A stretch of 64,000 nt of DNA, from the NCBI RefSeq assembly GCF_003268775.1, contig NZ_QLSU01000014.1:62001-126000 (forward strand). Direction: 5' to 3'. Both the position numbers and the translations under genes were made by a program. Each line of letters opens with the position of its first letter. Within the stretch, counting starts at the first letter, position 1. This document shows positions 16,645-24,855 of the stretch, in pieces. The notes beneath the pieces are model-generated. The model searched no databases. It was not told the origin of the DNA and saw nothing but the letters and a program-made list of their open reading frames with translations. Source of the DNA: Paraburkholderia unamae. GTDB lineage: Bacteria; Pseudomonadota; Gammaproteobacteria; Burkholderiales; Burkholderiaceae.

Positions 16645-17544
16645 TTACGGTTCGAGCCAGCTGTCGCGGTCGATACCGGCGTTCTTGCGCGAGAACTTGA
16701 TGATGTCGGCAATCGCCTGGTCCAGTTCCTCGGGATTCTTCGTCGCGGGCGTAATCGGGCCATGCTGCCAGCTTTCCGCCACGGAATAGCCATAACCCCA
16801 CGCTTCGAAAATCCGGCCGCTCACGCCGCGCGAAGCGGGACTCGCCAGCCACGTGACGAGCGCGGCGATCCACTCGGGATTGCGCCGCTCCAGCTGCTCG
16901 GGCGTCCATTCCTTGAGGCCGTGCGTCATGCGGGTTTCGGCGCGCGGTGCGAGCGCGTTCACGGTGACGCCATAGCGCGCGAGTTCGCGGGCCGCCACGA
17001 TCGTCATGGTGGCCACGCCGGCCTTGGCGGCCGCATAGTTGGTCTGGCCGATGTTCGCGTAGAGCGCCGAATGCGAGGTCGTATTGATCACGCGCGCATC
17101 GACGGGCTTGCCGGCCTTCGACTGCTCGCGCCAGTAGGCGGCCGCGTGGTGCATCGGCGCGAAGGTGCCCTTGAGGTTCACGCGAATGACGGCGTCCCAG
17201 TCGGCCTCGGTCGTATTGACGAGCATGCTGTCGCGCAGGATGCCCGCGTTGTTGATGAGGATGTCAAGGCGTCCGAACGTTTCGACGGCGTTCTGCACCA
17301 TGCCCGACGCCGCGCTCCAGTCGGCCACGTCCGACGTGTCGACGATGGCCTCGCCGCCGAGCGCGCGAATTTCGTTGACCACGTCCTGGGCCGGCGCGAC
17401 GTCGTTGCCGAGACCGTTGGCGGCGGACCCCAGATCGTTCACGACGATTTTGGCGCCTTGCCTTGCGAGCATCAACGCGTGGGCGCGGCCGAGTCCGCGG
17501 CCTCCGCCCGTCACGATAGCGACACGACCTTCACAGATTTTCAT
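16645..17544 (-). CDS. SDR dehydrogenase, 17beta-HSD4 / (R)-3-hydroxyacyl-CoA dehydrogenase type
   Basis: 299 residues of a subgroup of SDRs related to the dehydrogenase part of peroxisomal multifunctional enzyme type 2. The cofactor motif is TGGGRGLGRAHALMLA (from residue 12) with VVNDLG after beta-2, NNAGILRDSML, and the active-site YAAAKAG preceded by NTTSHSALYANIG. The long C-terminal extension after ALAPRAETRMT is typical. Expected reaction: NAD-dependent oxidation of a 3-hydroxyacyl-CoA or a ring hydroxyl. GGAG 7 bp upstream supports the ATG at 17544. It is the last gene of the leftward operon HMGS-like, thiolase, MDR, SDR. Confidence 0.88.
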   Translation of the reverse strand: MKICEGRVAIVTGGGRGLGRAHALMLARQGAKIVVNDLGSAANGLGNDVAPAQDVVNEIRALGGEAIVDTSDVADWSAASGMVQNAVETFGRLDILINNAGILRDSMLVNTTEADWDAVIRVNLKGTFAPMHHAAAYWREQSKAGKPVDARVINTTSHSALYANIGQTNYAAAKAGVATMTIVAARELARYGVTVNALAPRAETRMTHGLKEWTPEQLERRNPEWIAALVTWLASPASRGVSGRIFEAWGYGYSVAESWQHGPITPATKNPEELDQAIADIIKFSRKNAGIDRDSWLEP

Positions 17545-17587
17545 GGGTTTGCTCCGACTGTTGATGGGTGACTTCAATGAGGGATGG

Positions 17588-18604
17588 CTAGCGGTGATGC
17601 AGATGGATCAGCCGCTTGCCATGGTTTTCGCCGCGATACAGCGATGCGATGGAACCGGGCGCCTGCTCGATGCCTTCGACGATCTCTTCGCGATAGCGCA
17701 GCCTGCCATCGCGCACCCAGCCGGCGAGCCGAGTGACGGCCTCTTCGTAACGGTGCTCGTAATCCCACACGAGAAAGCCTTGCATGCGCGCGGCCTTGTT
17801 GAGCAGATGCCGCTCGACGCGCGGGCCGTGCGGCCAGGGCTCCCAGTTCGCGACCGACGCCGTGCCGCAGACCACGATGCGCGCGCCCTTGTTGATGTGC
17901 TGCAACACGGCGTCGCTGATCGCGCCCGCCGTGTTGTCGTAGTAGACGTCCGCGCCGCCGGGCAGCGCCGCGGCGAGCTCACGCTCGAACGTGGCGCTCT
18001 TGTAGTCGAGCGCGGCGTCATAGCCGAACGCTTCGACGCAGAGTTGCGCCTTGGCGGGCCCGCCGGCGATGCCGACCGTACGGCACCCCGCGATCTTCGC
18101 GATCTGCCCCACGGCCGAACCCACCGCGCCGGCCGCGGTCGACACGACGACCGTGTCGCCCGGCCGCGGCTCGCCGACTTCGCTCAGGGCGAACCACGCG
18201 GTAATGCCGTTGATGCCGAGCACGCCGAGCGAAAGCGAGAGCGGCAAGTCTCGCTCCTTGACCTTGCGGCGAATGGCCTTGCCGTCCGTGAGCGCATACT
18301 CCTGCCAGCCGAGCATGCCCATCACGAGGTCGCCCTCTTCGAAACCCGGATGACGCGAGGCGACGACTTCGCCGGCCGAGAAACCGCGCATCACTTCGCC
18401 CAGGCCGACGGGCGTGCTGTAGTTGGCGGCGCTGTTCACCCAGCCGCGCATGGCGGGTTCGACCGAGAGATACGCGTTGCGAACCAGCAATTCGCCTTGC
18501 GCGAGTTCGGGCAAGGGGCGGCTGACAATCTCGAAGTGTTCGGCCTGGGGAATGCCCGCCGGCCGGGTTTTCAGTAGAACTTGACGGTTTTCACGTGGCA
18601 GCAT
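17588..18604 (-). CDS. NADP-dependent MDR oxidoreductase, leukotriene B4 dehydrogenase/alkenal reductase type
   Basis: 338 residues of the zinc-free medium-chain dehydrogenase/reductase group. The N-terminus NRQVLLKTRPAGIP, the block AYLSVEPAMRGWV, and the nucleotide-binding segment VVVSTAAGAVGSAVGQIAK are diagnostic of the PTGR/LTB4DH/YncB-like family. These enzymes reduce alpha,beta-unsaturated ketones or aldehydes with NADPH, and here could act on a ring enone. The stop is 43 bp before the start of the next gene in the operon, and 68 bp separate it from the thiolase gene upstream. The ATG at 18604 lacks a strong ribosome-binding site but matches the family N-terminus. Confidence 0.88.
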   Translation of the reverse strand: MLPRENRQVLLKTRPAGIPQAEHFEIVSRPLPELAQGELLVRNAYLSVEPAMRGWVNSAANYSTPVGLGEVMRGFSAGEVVASRHPGFEEGDLVMGMLGWQEYALTDGKAIRRKVKERDLPLSLSLGVLGINGITAWFALSEVGEPRPGDTVVVSTAAGAVGSAVGQIAKIAGCRTVGIAGGPAKAQLCVEAFGYDAALDYKSATFERELAAALPGGADVYYDNTAGAISDAVLQHINKGARIVVCGTASVANWEPWPHGPRVERHLLNKAARMQGFLVWDYEHRYEEAVTRLAGWVRDGRLRYREEIVEGIEQAPGSIASLYRGENHGKRLIHLHHR

Positions 18605-18672
18605 GGTGAGGGATGCGAAGGGTTTGAGCGCAGCACGGCGAGCCGCGCCACCGGAGGGCGGCGCGGCGGGGA

Positions 18673-19875
18673 TCAGCTATGCAGGCCGAGCACCGAGATC
18701 GCCGCGATGCCGAGGTAGGGAACCCCGCCGAGGTTGTGCGTGAGCCCGATGCTCGGATTCGCGAGCTGTCTTTCCCCGGCCCGCCCGAGCAACTGGTTGT
18801 AGACCTCGTAGGCCATGCGCAAACCCGACGCGCCGATAGGGTGTCCAAAGCACTTGAGCCCGCCGTCCACCTGGCAGGGCACGCCGCCGCCGGTGCGGTC
18901 GTAGAAGCCGTCGAGCACGTCGTGAACCGCGCGGCCTTCGGGCGAGACGAACAGGTCTTCCATCGTCACCAGTTCGGTGATCGAGAAGCAGTCGTGCACT
19001 TCCATGAGGCTTAGCTGCTTGCGCGGGTCGGTGATGCCCGCTTCGGCATAGGCGCGCTTCGCGGCTTCGCGCGTGGTGCGCACATAGCTGCCGTCCCATT
19101 GCGTGGTGGCCGTTTCGACGCCCGAGCCGATGGCGAGCTGAATCGCCTTGACGGTCACCATGTCGCGGCGGCCCATCGCGCGCGCGATTTCCGGTGTCGT
19201 GACGATGGCGGCGGCCGCGCCGTCGCTCACGCCGCAGCAGTCGAACAGGCCGAGCGGGTCCGCGATCATCGGCGCGGCGAGGATCTGCTCGATGCTCACG
19301 CGCTTGCGGATATGCGCCTTGGGGCTCAGCACGCCGTTTTCGTGGCTTTTCCACGAGACGTGGGCGATGGCGCGCTTGAGATCCTCCTTCGATATGCCGT
19401 GCCGCGAGCGATAGCCCGCCGCAAGCTGCGCGAAGCCGGCCGGCGCCGAGCCGAGCGGCATCCACATGTCGTTGAACGTGCCCTTGAACGGCGGCGGCAG
19501 GCCGCCGTAGCCCGTGTCCTTGAGTTTTTCCGCGCCCACCGCAAGGGCGATGTCGGCCGCGCCCGACGCCACGGCGTACACCGCGCCGCGCAGCGCCTCG
19601 GTGCCCGTCGCGCACATGTTTTCGACGCGGCTCACGGGAATGCCGTCCAGTCGCAGCGCCATCGAAGCCGGAATCGCGGAGTTGCCGATATTGACCGCGT
19701 CCATGCACGAGCCGAACCAGGCGGCGTCGATCTGGCTGCGCTCGATGCCGGCGTCGGTGAGCGCTTCCTCGAAAGCCTCCGCGAGCAGCGCGGGCGTGCC
19801 CGCGTCCCAGCGCTCGCCAAAGCGCGAGCAACCCATGCCCAGTATTGCGACCTTGTCCTTGATGCCAGTTGCCAT
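18673..19875 (-). CDS. SCP-x-like thiolase
   Basis: 400 residues of the SCP-x/lipid-transfer-protein thiolase group. The nucleophilic Cys is C88 in ENMCATGTEAL; HDCFSITE carries the catalytic His and GGLKCFGHPIGASG the second Cys and His. Members cleave 3-oxoacyl-CoA or, as Ltp2-type proteins with a DUF35 partner, catalyse retro-aldol cleavage of branched side chains. It starts 13 bp after the stop of an HMG-CoA-synthase-like/DUF35 fusion and is surely co-transcribed; archaeal thiolase-HMGS-DUF35 complexes and steroid Ltp2-DUF35 complexes are the known precedents. GAGGAAA precedes the ATG at 19875. Cleavage type, thiolytic or retro-aldol, is unresolved, though the intact Cys pair favours thiolysis. 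Confidence 0.9.
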   Translation of the reverse strand: MATGIKDKVAILGMGCSRFGERWDAGTPALLAEAFEEALTDAGIERSQIDAAWFGSCMDAVNIGNSAIPASMALRLDGIPVSRVENMCATGTEALRGAVYAVASGAADIALAVGAEKLKDTGYGGLPPPFKGTFNDMWMPLGSAPAGFAQLAAGYRSRHGISKEDLKRAIAHVSWKSHENGVLSPKAHIRKRVSIEQILAAPMIADPLGLFDCCGVSDGAAAAIVTTPEIARAMGRRDMVTVKAIQLAIGSGVETATTQWDGSYVRTTREAAKRAYAEAGITDPRKQLSLMEVHDCFSITELVTMEDLFVSPEGRAVHDVLDGFYDRTGGGVPCQVDGGLKCFGHPIGASGLRMAYEVYNQLLGRAGERQLANPSIGLTHNLGGVPYLGIAAISVLGLHS

Positions 19876-19888
19876 GGTATTTCCTCGA

Positions 19889-21340
19889 TTACGCCTGAAT
19901 CGGCGTGGCTTTCCAGAAGTAGCGCGGGTAGCCGCGCACCTTGTCCATTTCCTTGATGCGAAACACCATGCGCAGCGGCGTGCCGACATCGAGCCCGGCC
20001 TGGCCCACGTCGACCACTTCCATGAGCAGGCGCGCGCCGTTCTCGAATTGCACGAAGCCGACGTAGAGCGGCGGAGCAGGGTGATAGGAGAGCCAGTCGG
20101 CGGTATGCGTGAGCATGGAGGCGCTTGCGTCGGCGAGCGAAACCGGTTCGAGCTTGCCGCGCGGCGCATTGCAGCCCGGCGTCACGCAGTAGGGCAGTTG
20201 CGGGAACTGCACCGTGTTGCAGCAACGGCATTGGCCTGCCACGAAGCTCGCGAGCTGATCGCTCGAACGGTATTGTTCGGTGAGCGCCGTCTTGGCGTTC
20301 TTTTCGGCGCGCATGCCCCATTCCGCGTCGAGACCGCCTTCGTAGGAGAGCAAACGAAGATAGGCGTCGTGCGATTGCGCATCGGCAAGCGCGCCGCTCA
20401 CGCCGCGGCGCGGCGCGAACTCGCGGATCGCATCGGTCGCGCGCAACACGAGCGCGTCGCATCCCTGGCCAAAGCCGACCAGCAGGATCACCTCGCCGGG
20501 CGCGGCCTTTTCGAGGACGTGCGCGAGCATCAGCAACGCATGCGTGCTGCCCGTGTAGCCGCAGTTTGCGTCGAGGTTGTCGGCTTCCGCGCTGGCCGGA
20601 ATTTCCAGCTTTTTGGCCAGTGCGCTTGCAATGCCCTTGAACGGCGCGGGCATCACGAAATGGCTGACCTCGGAAGGATCGACGCCCGCTTGCGACAACG
20701 CCGCGCGCGCCGCGTCGGGCACGAGCTTCATATAACCTTCGTCGCGAATCCAGCGCTCTTCCCAGACGTAGTCGTAGTCCGCGCCGGCGGGGCGGAAGTG
20801 ATCGACGAACAGCTTCGTCACGCTCGCCGCGCCGAGCAGATTCGCGATGACCCCTTCGCTGCCGAGCGTGAGCGCCGCCGCACCGGCGCCGCTCGCGATT
20901 TCCTGCGTGCTGGCGGCCTTGCCGCGCGGACGATCGCTCGCCACGAGCAGCAGGTTGCCCTGCGCGGCGCGCAAGGCCGACAGCAGCGCCGAGGTGGCGG
21001 CGCGCTGCGAGTGGGCGCAGTCGAGGGTTTGAACGTGGGCCGGCAGATTCAGTGCGCCCGCAACGATCGCGCTGTTCTGCAAATCGGCGAACGGCATCGT
21101 GCAGGAGCTTAGCCAGAGCGCCGAGAGGTCGGTGCGCGCGCGCTCGCCGAGCGCGTCGCGCGCAGCTTCGACCGCCATCGTCACGCTGTCCTCGTCCCAA
21201 CTGCCGAAGGCACGCTGGCCCTTGCCCAGCGACCGCAGCGACGGCGCCATCCAGCCATGCGCGGCGGCAATCGCCGCGCGCTGCATCCTGAGCCTCGGAA
21301 TGTAGCCGCCGAAGCCGGTAATCCCATAGGTCGAAGTCAT
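19889..21340 (-). CDS. HMG-CoA synthase-like protein fused to a C-terminal DUF35 OB-fold
   Basis: 483 residues in two parts. Residues 1 to ~340 are a thiolase-fold, HMG-CoA-synthase-like domain with the candidate nucleophile C108 in TLDCAHSQRAA, a short ALW/LSSC block and GFGQGCDALVL. The C-terminal part has a zinc ribbon (Cys pairs in GQCRCCNT and CVTPGC) followed by an OB fold with FVQFENGARLLMEVVD, that is DUF35/rubredoxin-like. In archaea these are separate subunits that channel acetoacetyl-CoA between thiolase and synthase. Here the fusion next to an SCP-x thiolase suggests a multi-enzyme C-C bond forming or cleaving complex. The ATG at 21340 is preceded by AAGGG; GTG 21343 is possible. 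An island operator with a good promoter lies 35 bp upstream. Confidence 0.85.
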   Translation of the reverse strand: MTSTYGITGFGGYIPRLRMQRAAIAAAHGWMAPSLRSLGKGQRAFGSWDEDSVTMAVEAARDALGERARTDLSALWLSSCTMPFADLQNSAIVAGALNLPAHVQTLDCAHSQRAATSALLSALRAAQGNLLLVASDRPRGKAASTQEIASGAGAAALTLGSEGVIANLLGAASVTKLFVDHFRPAGADYDYVWEERWIRDEGYMKLVPDAARAALSQAGVDPSEVSHFVMPAPFKGIASALAKKLEIPASAEADNLDANCGYTGSTHALLMLAHVLEKAAPGEVILLVGFGQGCDALVLRATDAIREFAPRRGVSGALADAQSHDAYLRLLSYEGGLDAEWGMRAEKNAKTALTEQYRSSDQLASFVAGQCRCCNTVQFPQLPYCVTPGCNAPRGKLEPVSLADASASMLTHTADWLSYHPAPPLYVGFVQFENGARLLMEVVDVGQAGLDVGTPLRMVFRIKEMDKVRGYPRYFWKATPIQA

Positions 21341-21374
21341 CACATTGTGCCCTTCAAGGTTATCCGATTATATG

Positions 21375-21416
21375 GTATGCATGAATACGATACTTGACCA
21401 TACCGAATCGAGTCAA
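21375..21416 (-). promoter_or_regulatory. Promoter and island operator (11/12) of the HMGS-like/thiolase operon
   Basis: Read on the minus strand: -35 TTGACT (21416-21411), 18-bp spacer, -10 TATCGT (21392-21387), then the palindrome GTATTC-AT-GCATAC (21388-21375), 11 of 12 positions. The operator overlaps the end of the -10 box, consistent with repression. From here to the MarR stop (21671) no gene is seen. Confidence 0.75.
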
Positions 21417-21671
21417 GGCATTCGTGGGACAACGGTGCGGATAGCCGGCGAAGGGAGCGGCGGCAATGAAGGCGCGTTAACGCGGCGCGGCCACGCGCGT
21501 GGCAGCGTCAAGGTGCGAGGCAAATGGAGCGGGGATTGCGGGGAGTCGCCACGGACGTGGCGCCCGCGATGCGGGAGAGGGGAGAAGGCGCCTCGAACCG
21601 AAGCCGTTCAGGCTCGCCATTCAGGGCATGCGCAGCGGGGCGCGGCGCATGGATTGCGAGGCGCCGTGGTA

Positions 21672-22247
21672 TCAGTGGTCGAGTTCGAAGCTCGTCAGCT
21701 CCTCGGTGTCGTCGACGTCGCTTTCATGCTTGAGCGACAGCAGATTCTTGCGCACGAGCTGGAGCATGGCGGCGAGTTGCACCCGCTGCTCACGGTCGAG
21801 GCCCGCGAGAATCAGCTCGTTCATTTCGTGGTTCTTCAGGCGCATCTGGCGCACGAGCTGGTTGCCGGCCGTGGTCAGATACACGCGCTTGACGCGCCGG
21901 TCGGTGTCGTCCGGGCGGCGCTCGGTGAAGCCCGAGACTTCGAGGCGGTCGATCAGGCCGCCCAGGGCGGCCTTGCCGAGCTCCAGCACGTTGGCGAGAT
22001 CGCTCTGGATCATGCCGTCGTGGCGCGAGAGGTAGGCGATCACCCACCACTGCGAGCGCGTGATGCCGAGCGGCTTCATGAATTCGTCGAAGACGATACG
22101 CCGCAGGCGCGATACATCGTGCATCACAAAACCGAGGCGTTGATCCCAGTTCTCTTCGTCAGGCACCCGCGCGGACGCCCTCGCGGATTGACGACCGGCA
22201 GCCGCGGCACTCGTGGGCGCGTCTTTCTTTGCTGCGGTGTTTTTCAT
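21672..22247 (-). CDS. MarR-family transcriptional regulator, likely master regulator of the island
   Basis: 191 residues. After a 40-residue Ala/Lys-rich extension comes a MarR winged-helix domain: QWWVIAYLSRHDGMIQSDLA, the recognition helix region LELGKAALGGLIDRLE, and the wing ERRPDDTDRRVKRVYLTTAG. Such dimers bind 16-20 bp palindromes and usually repress until a phenolic or CoA-thioester ligand binds. It is the only dedicated transcription factor gene inside the island, and its own promoter region carries a copy of the shared palindrome at 22323-22336, suggesting autoregulation. AGGA 8 bp upstream supports the ATG at 22247; an upstream in-frame ATG at 22274 is less likely. Assignment of the palindrome to this protein is inference. 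Confidence 0.88.
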   Translation of the reverse strand: MKNTAAKKDAPTSAAAAGRQSARASARVPDEENWDQRLGFVMHDVSRLRRIVFDEFMKPLGITRSQWWVIAYLSRHDGMIQSDLANVLELGKAALGGLIDRLEVSGFTERRPDDTDRRVKRVYLTTAGNQLVRQMRLKNHEMNELILAGLDREQRVQLAAMLQLVRKNLLSLKHESDVDDTEELTSFELDH

Positions 22248-22322
22248 ACGGTTTTCCTCGGTCACTGGGTTCAAAAGCAGCGCGCCGGCAGCGCCCGGCG
22301 CACTTTATTTCGGGTAAATACC

Positions 22323-22336
22323 GTAGACTAGAATAC
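22323..22336 (-). promoter_or_regulatory. Island operator copy (9/12) upstream of marR-like gene
   Basis: GTAGAC-TA-GAATAC on the plus strand, equivalent to GTATTC-TA-GTCTAC facing the MarR gene. It lies 76 bp before that start and 26 bp beyond the stop of the acyl-CoA ligase gene, so it can only serve the regulator. Confidence 0.5.
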
Positions 22337-22362
22337 CATTTGGTTCGAGTCAAGACACGCAA

Positions 22363-23982
22363 TCAAGGGTTGCCGCCGGCGTTTGCGCCCGCGGGCTCGC
22401 TGGCGCCGGCCAGCTTCGCCCGGATCTGCTTGCGCACCTCGACCCGTTGAATCTTGCCGGTCGCGGTGCGCGGCAGCGCGGCCATGTCCTCCAGCGCCTT
22501 GGGCAGCTTGTAGCCCGCAATCCGCTGGGCCGCGAACGCGCGCAACTCCGCAAGGCTCGCCTGCTGTCCGGTATGCCATTCGACTACCGCCACGACGATT
22601 TCACCCCAGGTCGCATCGGGCGCGCCCACCACGGCTACATCGCGTACCGCGGGATGCTGGCGCAGCACCTGTTCGACTTCGGCGGGATAGACGTTCTCGC
22701 CGCCGGAAATAATCATGTCCTTGATGCGGTCGGTGAGAAAGAGATACCCCTGGTCGTCCAGGTAGCCGCCGTCGCCGGTGCGGTACCAGCCGTCGATCAG
22801 CGCTTCGGCTGTCGCGTCCGGACGATGCCAGTAGCCCGACATCAGCGTGGGCGACTGAATCCAGATCTCGCCGGGGGCGCCTGCGGCCTGCGACTGGCCG
22901 TGCGAGTCGCGGATATCGACAAGCATGCCCGGCAGCGGCTTGCCCACCGAGCGCAGCAGATGTGGCCGGTTGACGTCGTGATCGCACGGCGGCAGGAACG
23001 TGACCGTGCCGCAGTTCTCCGTCATGCCGAAATACTGGCCGAACGCGCAGCCGAACGTTTCGATGCACCGCGCGAGCAGCGTCGCGTCCATGGTCGAGGC
23101 GCCGTAGTACACCGTCTTGAGCCGGGGCGCGGGCGCTTGCGGACCGATTTGTTCGAGCAGCATGCGCACGACGGTCGGCACCATGAACGTGCGCGTCACG
23201 CCATGCGCGCGCGCGAGCCGCAACAGGTTGGCGGGCGAGGCGTCCGCGGTGAGGATGCAGGTCAGCGAGCGCATCAGCCCGATCAGCATCCACGAGAGTC
23301 CGCCCACGTGGAAGTTGGGCATGGGCGAGAGAATGATGTCGTCGTCGTTCCAGTCGGTCCAGTGCGGCGAGCCCACTTCGACATGGCGCGAGAGGGACAG
23401 CGCCCGGTGCGAGAGCATGACGCCTTTGGAGCGCCCGGTCGTGCCGCTCGTGTACATCAGCATGGCGCAGGCGTCGGGCGCGCCGCGGCGCGCGGTCTCG
23501 TCCACAGCTGTGGTCGAGCGCAGCACGTTTTGCAGCGACTCGGCATCGCTTGCGCGCGTGGGCAAGAGCGCCGGTTGCTGCGGGATCTGCGTGAGCGCCG
23601 CGTCGATCGTGCCCCGAAACTCTTCGTCGTGGATGAGCAACCGGCTTTGCGAATCGTCGAGAATGAAAGCGATCTCGCCCGGCGCGCAGCGCCAGTTGAT
23701 CGGCACGAGGGTCACGCCGGTGCGCAGGCAGGCGAAGAAAACGGGAAAGAACAACTCACTGTTCTTGCCGAGGTAGGCCACGCGCGCACCGGCGCCGATG
23801 CCGCGCTCCTGGAGCCAGGCGCCGAACCGGTCGCTCGCGCGATCGAGCTGCGCATAAGTCAGCGTGCCCTGGTCGGCGACGATGGCCAGCCGGTCAGGAA
23901 ACCGCATCGCACCGCGTGACGGATAGTCGGCCATCCAGAGCATGGCGTCGAGATCGCCGATAGGTTGTGCTGCTTGTCTCAT
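22363..23982 (-). CDS. Class I AMP-forming acyl-CoA ligase
   Basis: 539 residues of the ANL superfamily. Motifs: the P-loop YTSGTTGRSKGVM, the A5 segment GMTENCGTV, WYRTGDGGYLDDQGYLF (A7), and the hinge DRIKDMIISGGENVYPAEVE with the late catalytic Lys in PRTATGKIQR. It should activate a carboxylic acid with ATP to an adenylate and then the CoA thioester, the entry step of the pathway. A copy of the island operator lies about 105 bp upstream at 24087-24100. ATG 23982 (MRQAAQPIGD) fits the family N-terminus; an earlier in-frame ATG at 24033 exists and neither has a strong ribosome-binding site. Two ligases in the island may handle parent compound and an intermediate. Confidence 0.9.
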   Translation of the reverse strand: MRQAAQPIGDLDAMLWMADYPSRGAMRFPDRLAIVADQGTLTYAQLDRASDRFGAWLQERGIGAGARVAYLGKNSELFFPVFFACLRTGVTLVPINWRCAPGEIAFILDDSQSRLLIHDEEFRGTIDAALTQIPQQPALLPTRASDAESLQNVLRSTTAVDETARRGAPDACAMLMYTSGTTGRSKGVMLSHRALSLSRHVEVGSPHWTDWNDDDIILSPMPNFHVGGLSWMLIGLMRSLTCILTADASPANLLRLARAHGVTRTFMVPTVVRMLLEQIGPQAPAPRLKTVYYGASTMDATLLARCIETFGCAFGQYFGMTENCGTVTFLPPCDHDVNRPHLLRSVGKPLPGMLVDIRDSHGQSQAAGAPGEIWIQSPTLMSGYWHRPDATAEALIDGWYRTGDGGYLDDQGYLFLTDRIKDMIISGGENVYPAEVEQVLRQHPAVRDVAVVGAPDATWGEIVVAVVEWHTGQQASLAELRAFAAQRIAGYKLPKALEDMAALPRTATGKIQRVEVRKQIRAKLAGASEPAGANAGGNP

Positions 23983-24086
23983 AGGCTTTTGGCTTCGCGA
24001 TGAAGCGGCTGGTTTCGAAAAGACCCTTGGCATACGTGCGGTTCGCGCCGGGCGAGGGCGAACCCGGATATGATTGTACCTATATC

Positions 24087-24100
24087 GTCATCTAGCATAC
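24087..24100 (-). promoter_or_regulatory. Island operator copy (9/12) before the acyl-CoA ligase
   Basis: GTCATC-TA-GCATAC, with one perfect half. The rest of the 23983-24338 gap (356 bp) is gene-free and AT-rich for this genome, with a second partial half-site GTATGC at 24240-24245 that could serve the rightward hemerythrin gene. Confidence 0.45.
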
Positions 24101-24338
24101 GAACTATGATGCGAAGTATGTGAGTGAGACGATTGACTGTCAAGACGTGATCAGCCATGGATAGATACGGGTAAACCGCGAATTCCGTGCCGCCGCTTTC
24201 CGCCCTTCGTTGTCGCGAGACCTCTTGCTCGACTATTTCCGTATGCACAAATAATATATTTAAAGGATCGATTTGCGGGGCGGCAATGTCCCCCGAAGTC
24301 TTTCCTTCGATCGAACATCAACGCTGGGGATGAATCGC

Positions 24339-24821
24339 ATGAGTGACGATTCCGGATTCGGCTGGACAGATGCTTACCTCCTCGGGTATCAGCCGATGGA
24401 CGCGACCCACCACGAATTCGTAGAGTGTGTGGACGCCCTGCTGAGCGCAAACGATGCGCTCGCGCCTGCGGCGCTCGATGCATTGATCGACCACGCGCGC
24501 CGCCACTTCGGAGAGGAGCGCGACTGGATGGAGGCGAGCCGGTTTCCTGCGCGCCAGTGCCACATCGAGGAACACGACAAGGTGATGGCCTCCGTGCTGG
24601 AGGTGCGTGCGCTCGTGGCCCAGGGCGATTGCACCTATGTCCGCCCGCTCGCGCGGGAGCTTGCGCGCTGGTTTCCTGGACACGCCGACCAGATGGACTC
24701 CGCGCTCGCGCAGTGGATGGTGCGCAAGCGCCTTGGGGGCGCGCCGGTGGTGCTCAGGCGCGACGTGCTTGCGAACGCGGCGCTGGCCGCCGGGTCGCCC
24801 CACGATCATCCACCATCATGA
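24339..24821 (+). CDS. Bacteriohemerythrin
   Basis: 160 residues with the bacteriohemerythrin signature: WTDAYLLGYQPMDATHHEFV, then HARRHFGEERDWMEA, CHIEEHDKVM, and RWFPGHADQMD, supplying the five His and two carboxylate ligands of a mu-oxo di-iron O2-binding site. A role in oxygen supply or sensing near the oxygenase pathway is conceivable but not shown. The ATG at 24339 has GGGGA about 8 bp upstream; ATG 24330 would add three residues. The stop lies 2 bp before the operator of the next gene, so the two may overlap in transcription. Confidence 0.88.
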   Translation: MSDDSGFGWTDAYLLGYQPMDATHHEFVECVDALLSANDALAPAALDALIDHARRHFGEERDWMEASRFPARQCHIEEHDKVMASVLEVRALVAQGDCTYVRPLARELARWFPGHADQMDSALAQWMVRKRLGGAPVVLRRDVLANAALAAGSPHDHPPS

Positions 24822-24823
24822 TA

Positions 24824-24837
24824 ATATGCTAGCGAAC
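24824..24837 (+). promoter_or_regulatory. Island operator copy (9/12) before the kinase-like gene
   Basis: ATATGC-TA-GCGAAC, 19 bp before the ATG at 24856 and overlapping a -10-like TAATAT (24822-24827). The tight position between two genes suggests the kinase gene has its own regulated promoter. Confidence 0.5.
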
Positions 24838-24855
24838 TAATAAGTGGGGGAGACA

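Noticed and set aside
21345..22331. Plus-strand open frame through the operator region and across the MarR gene
   Set aside because: It reads through a promoter/operator and is antisense to a well-supported MarR gene; no motif.
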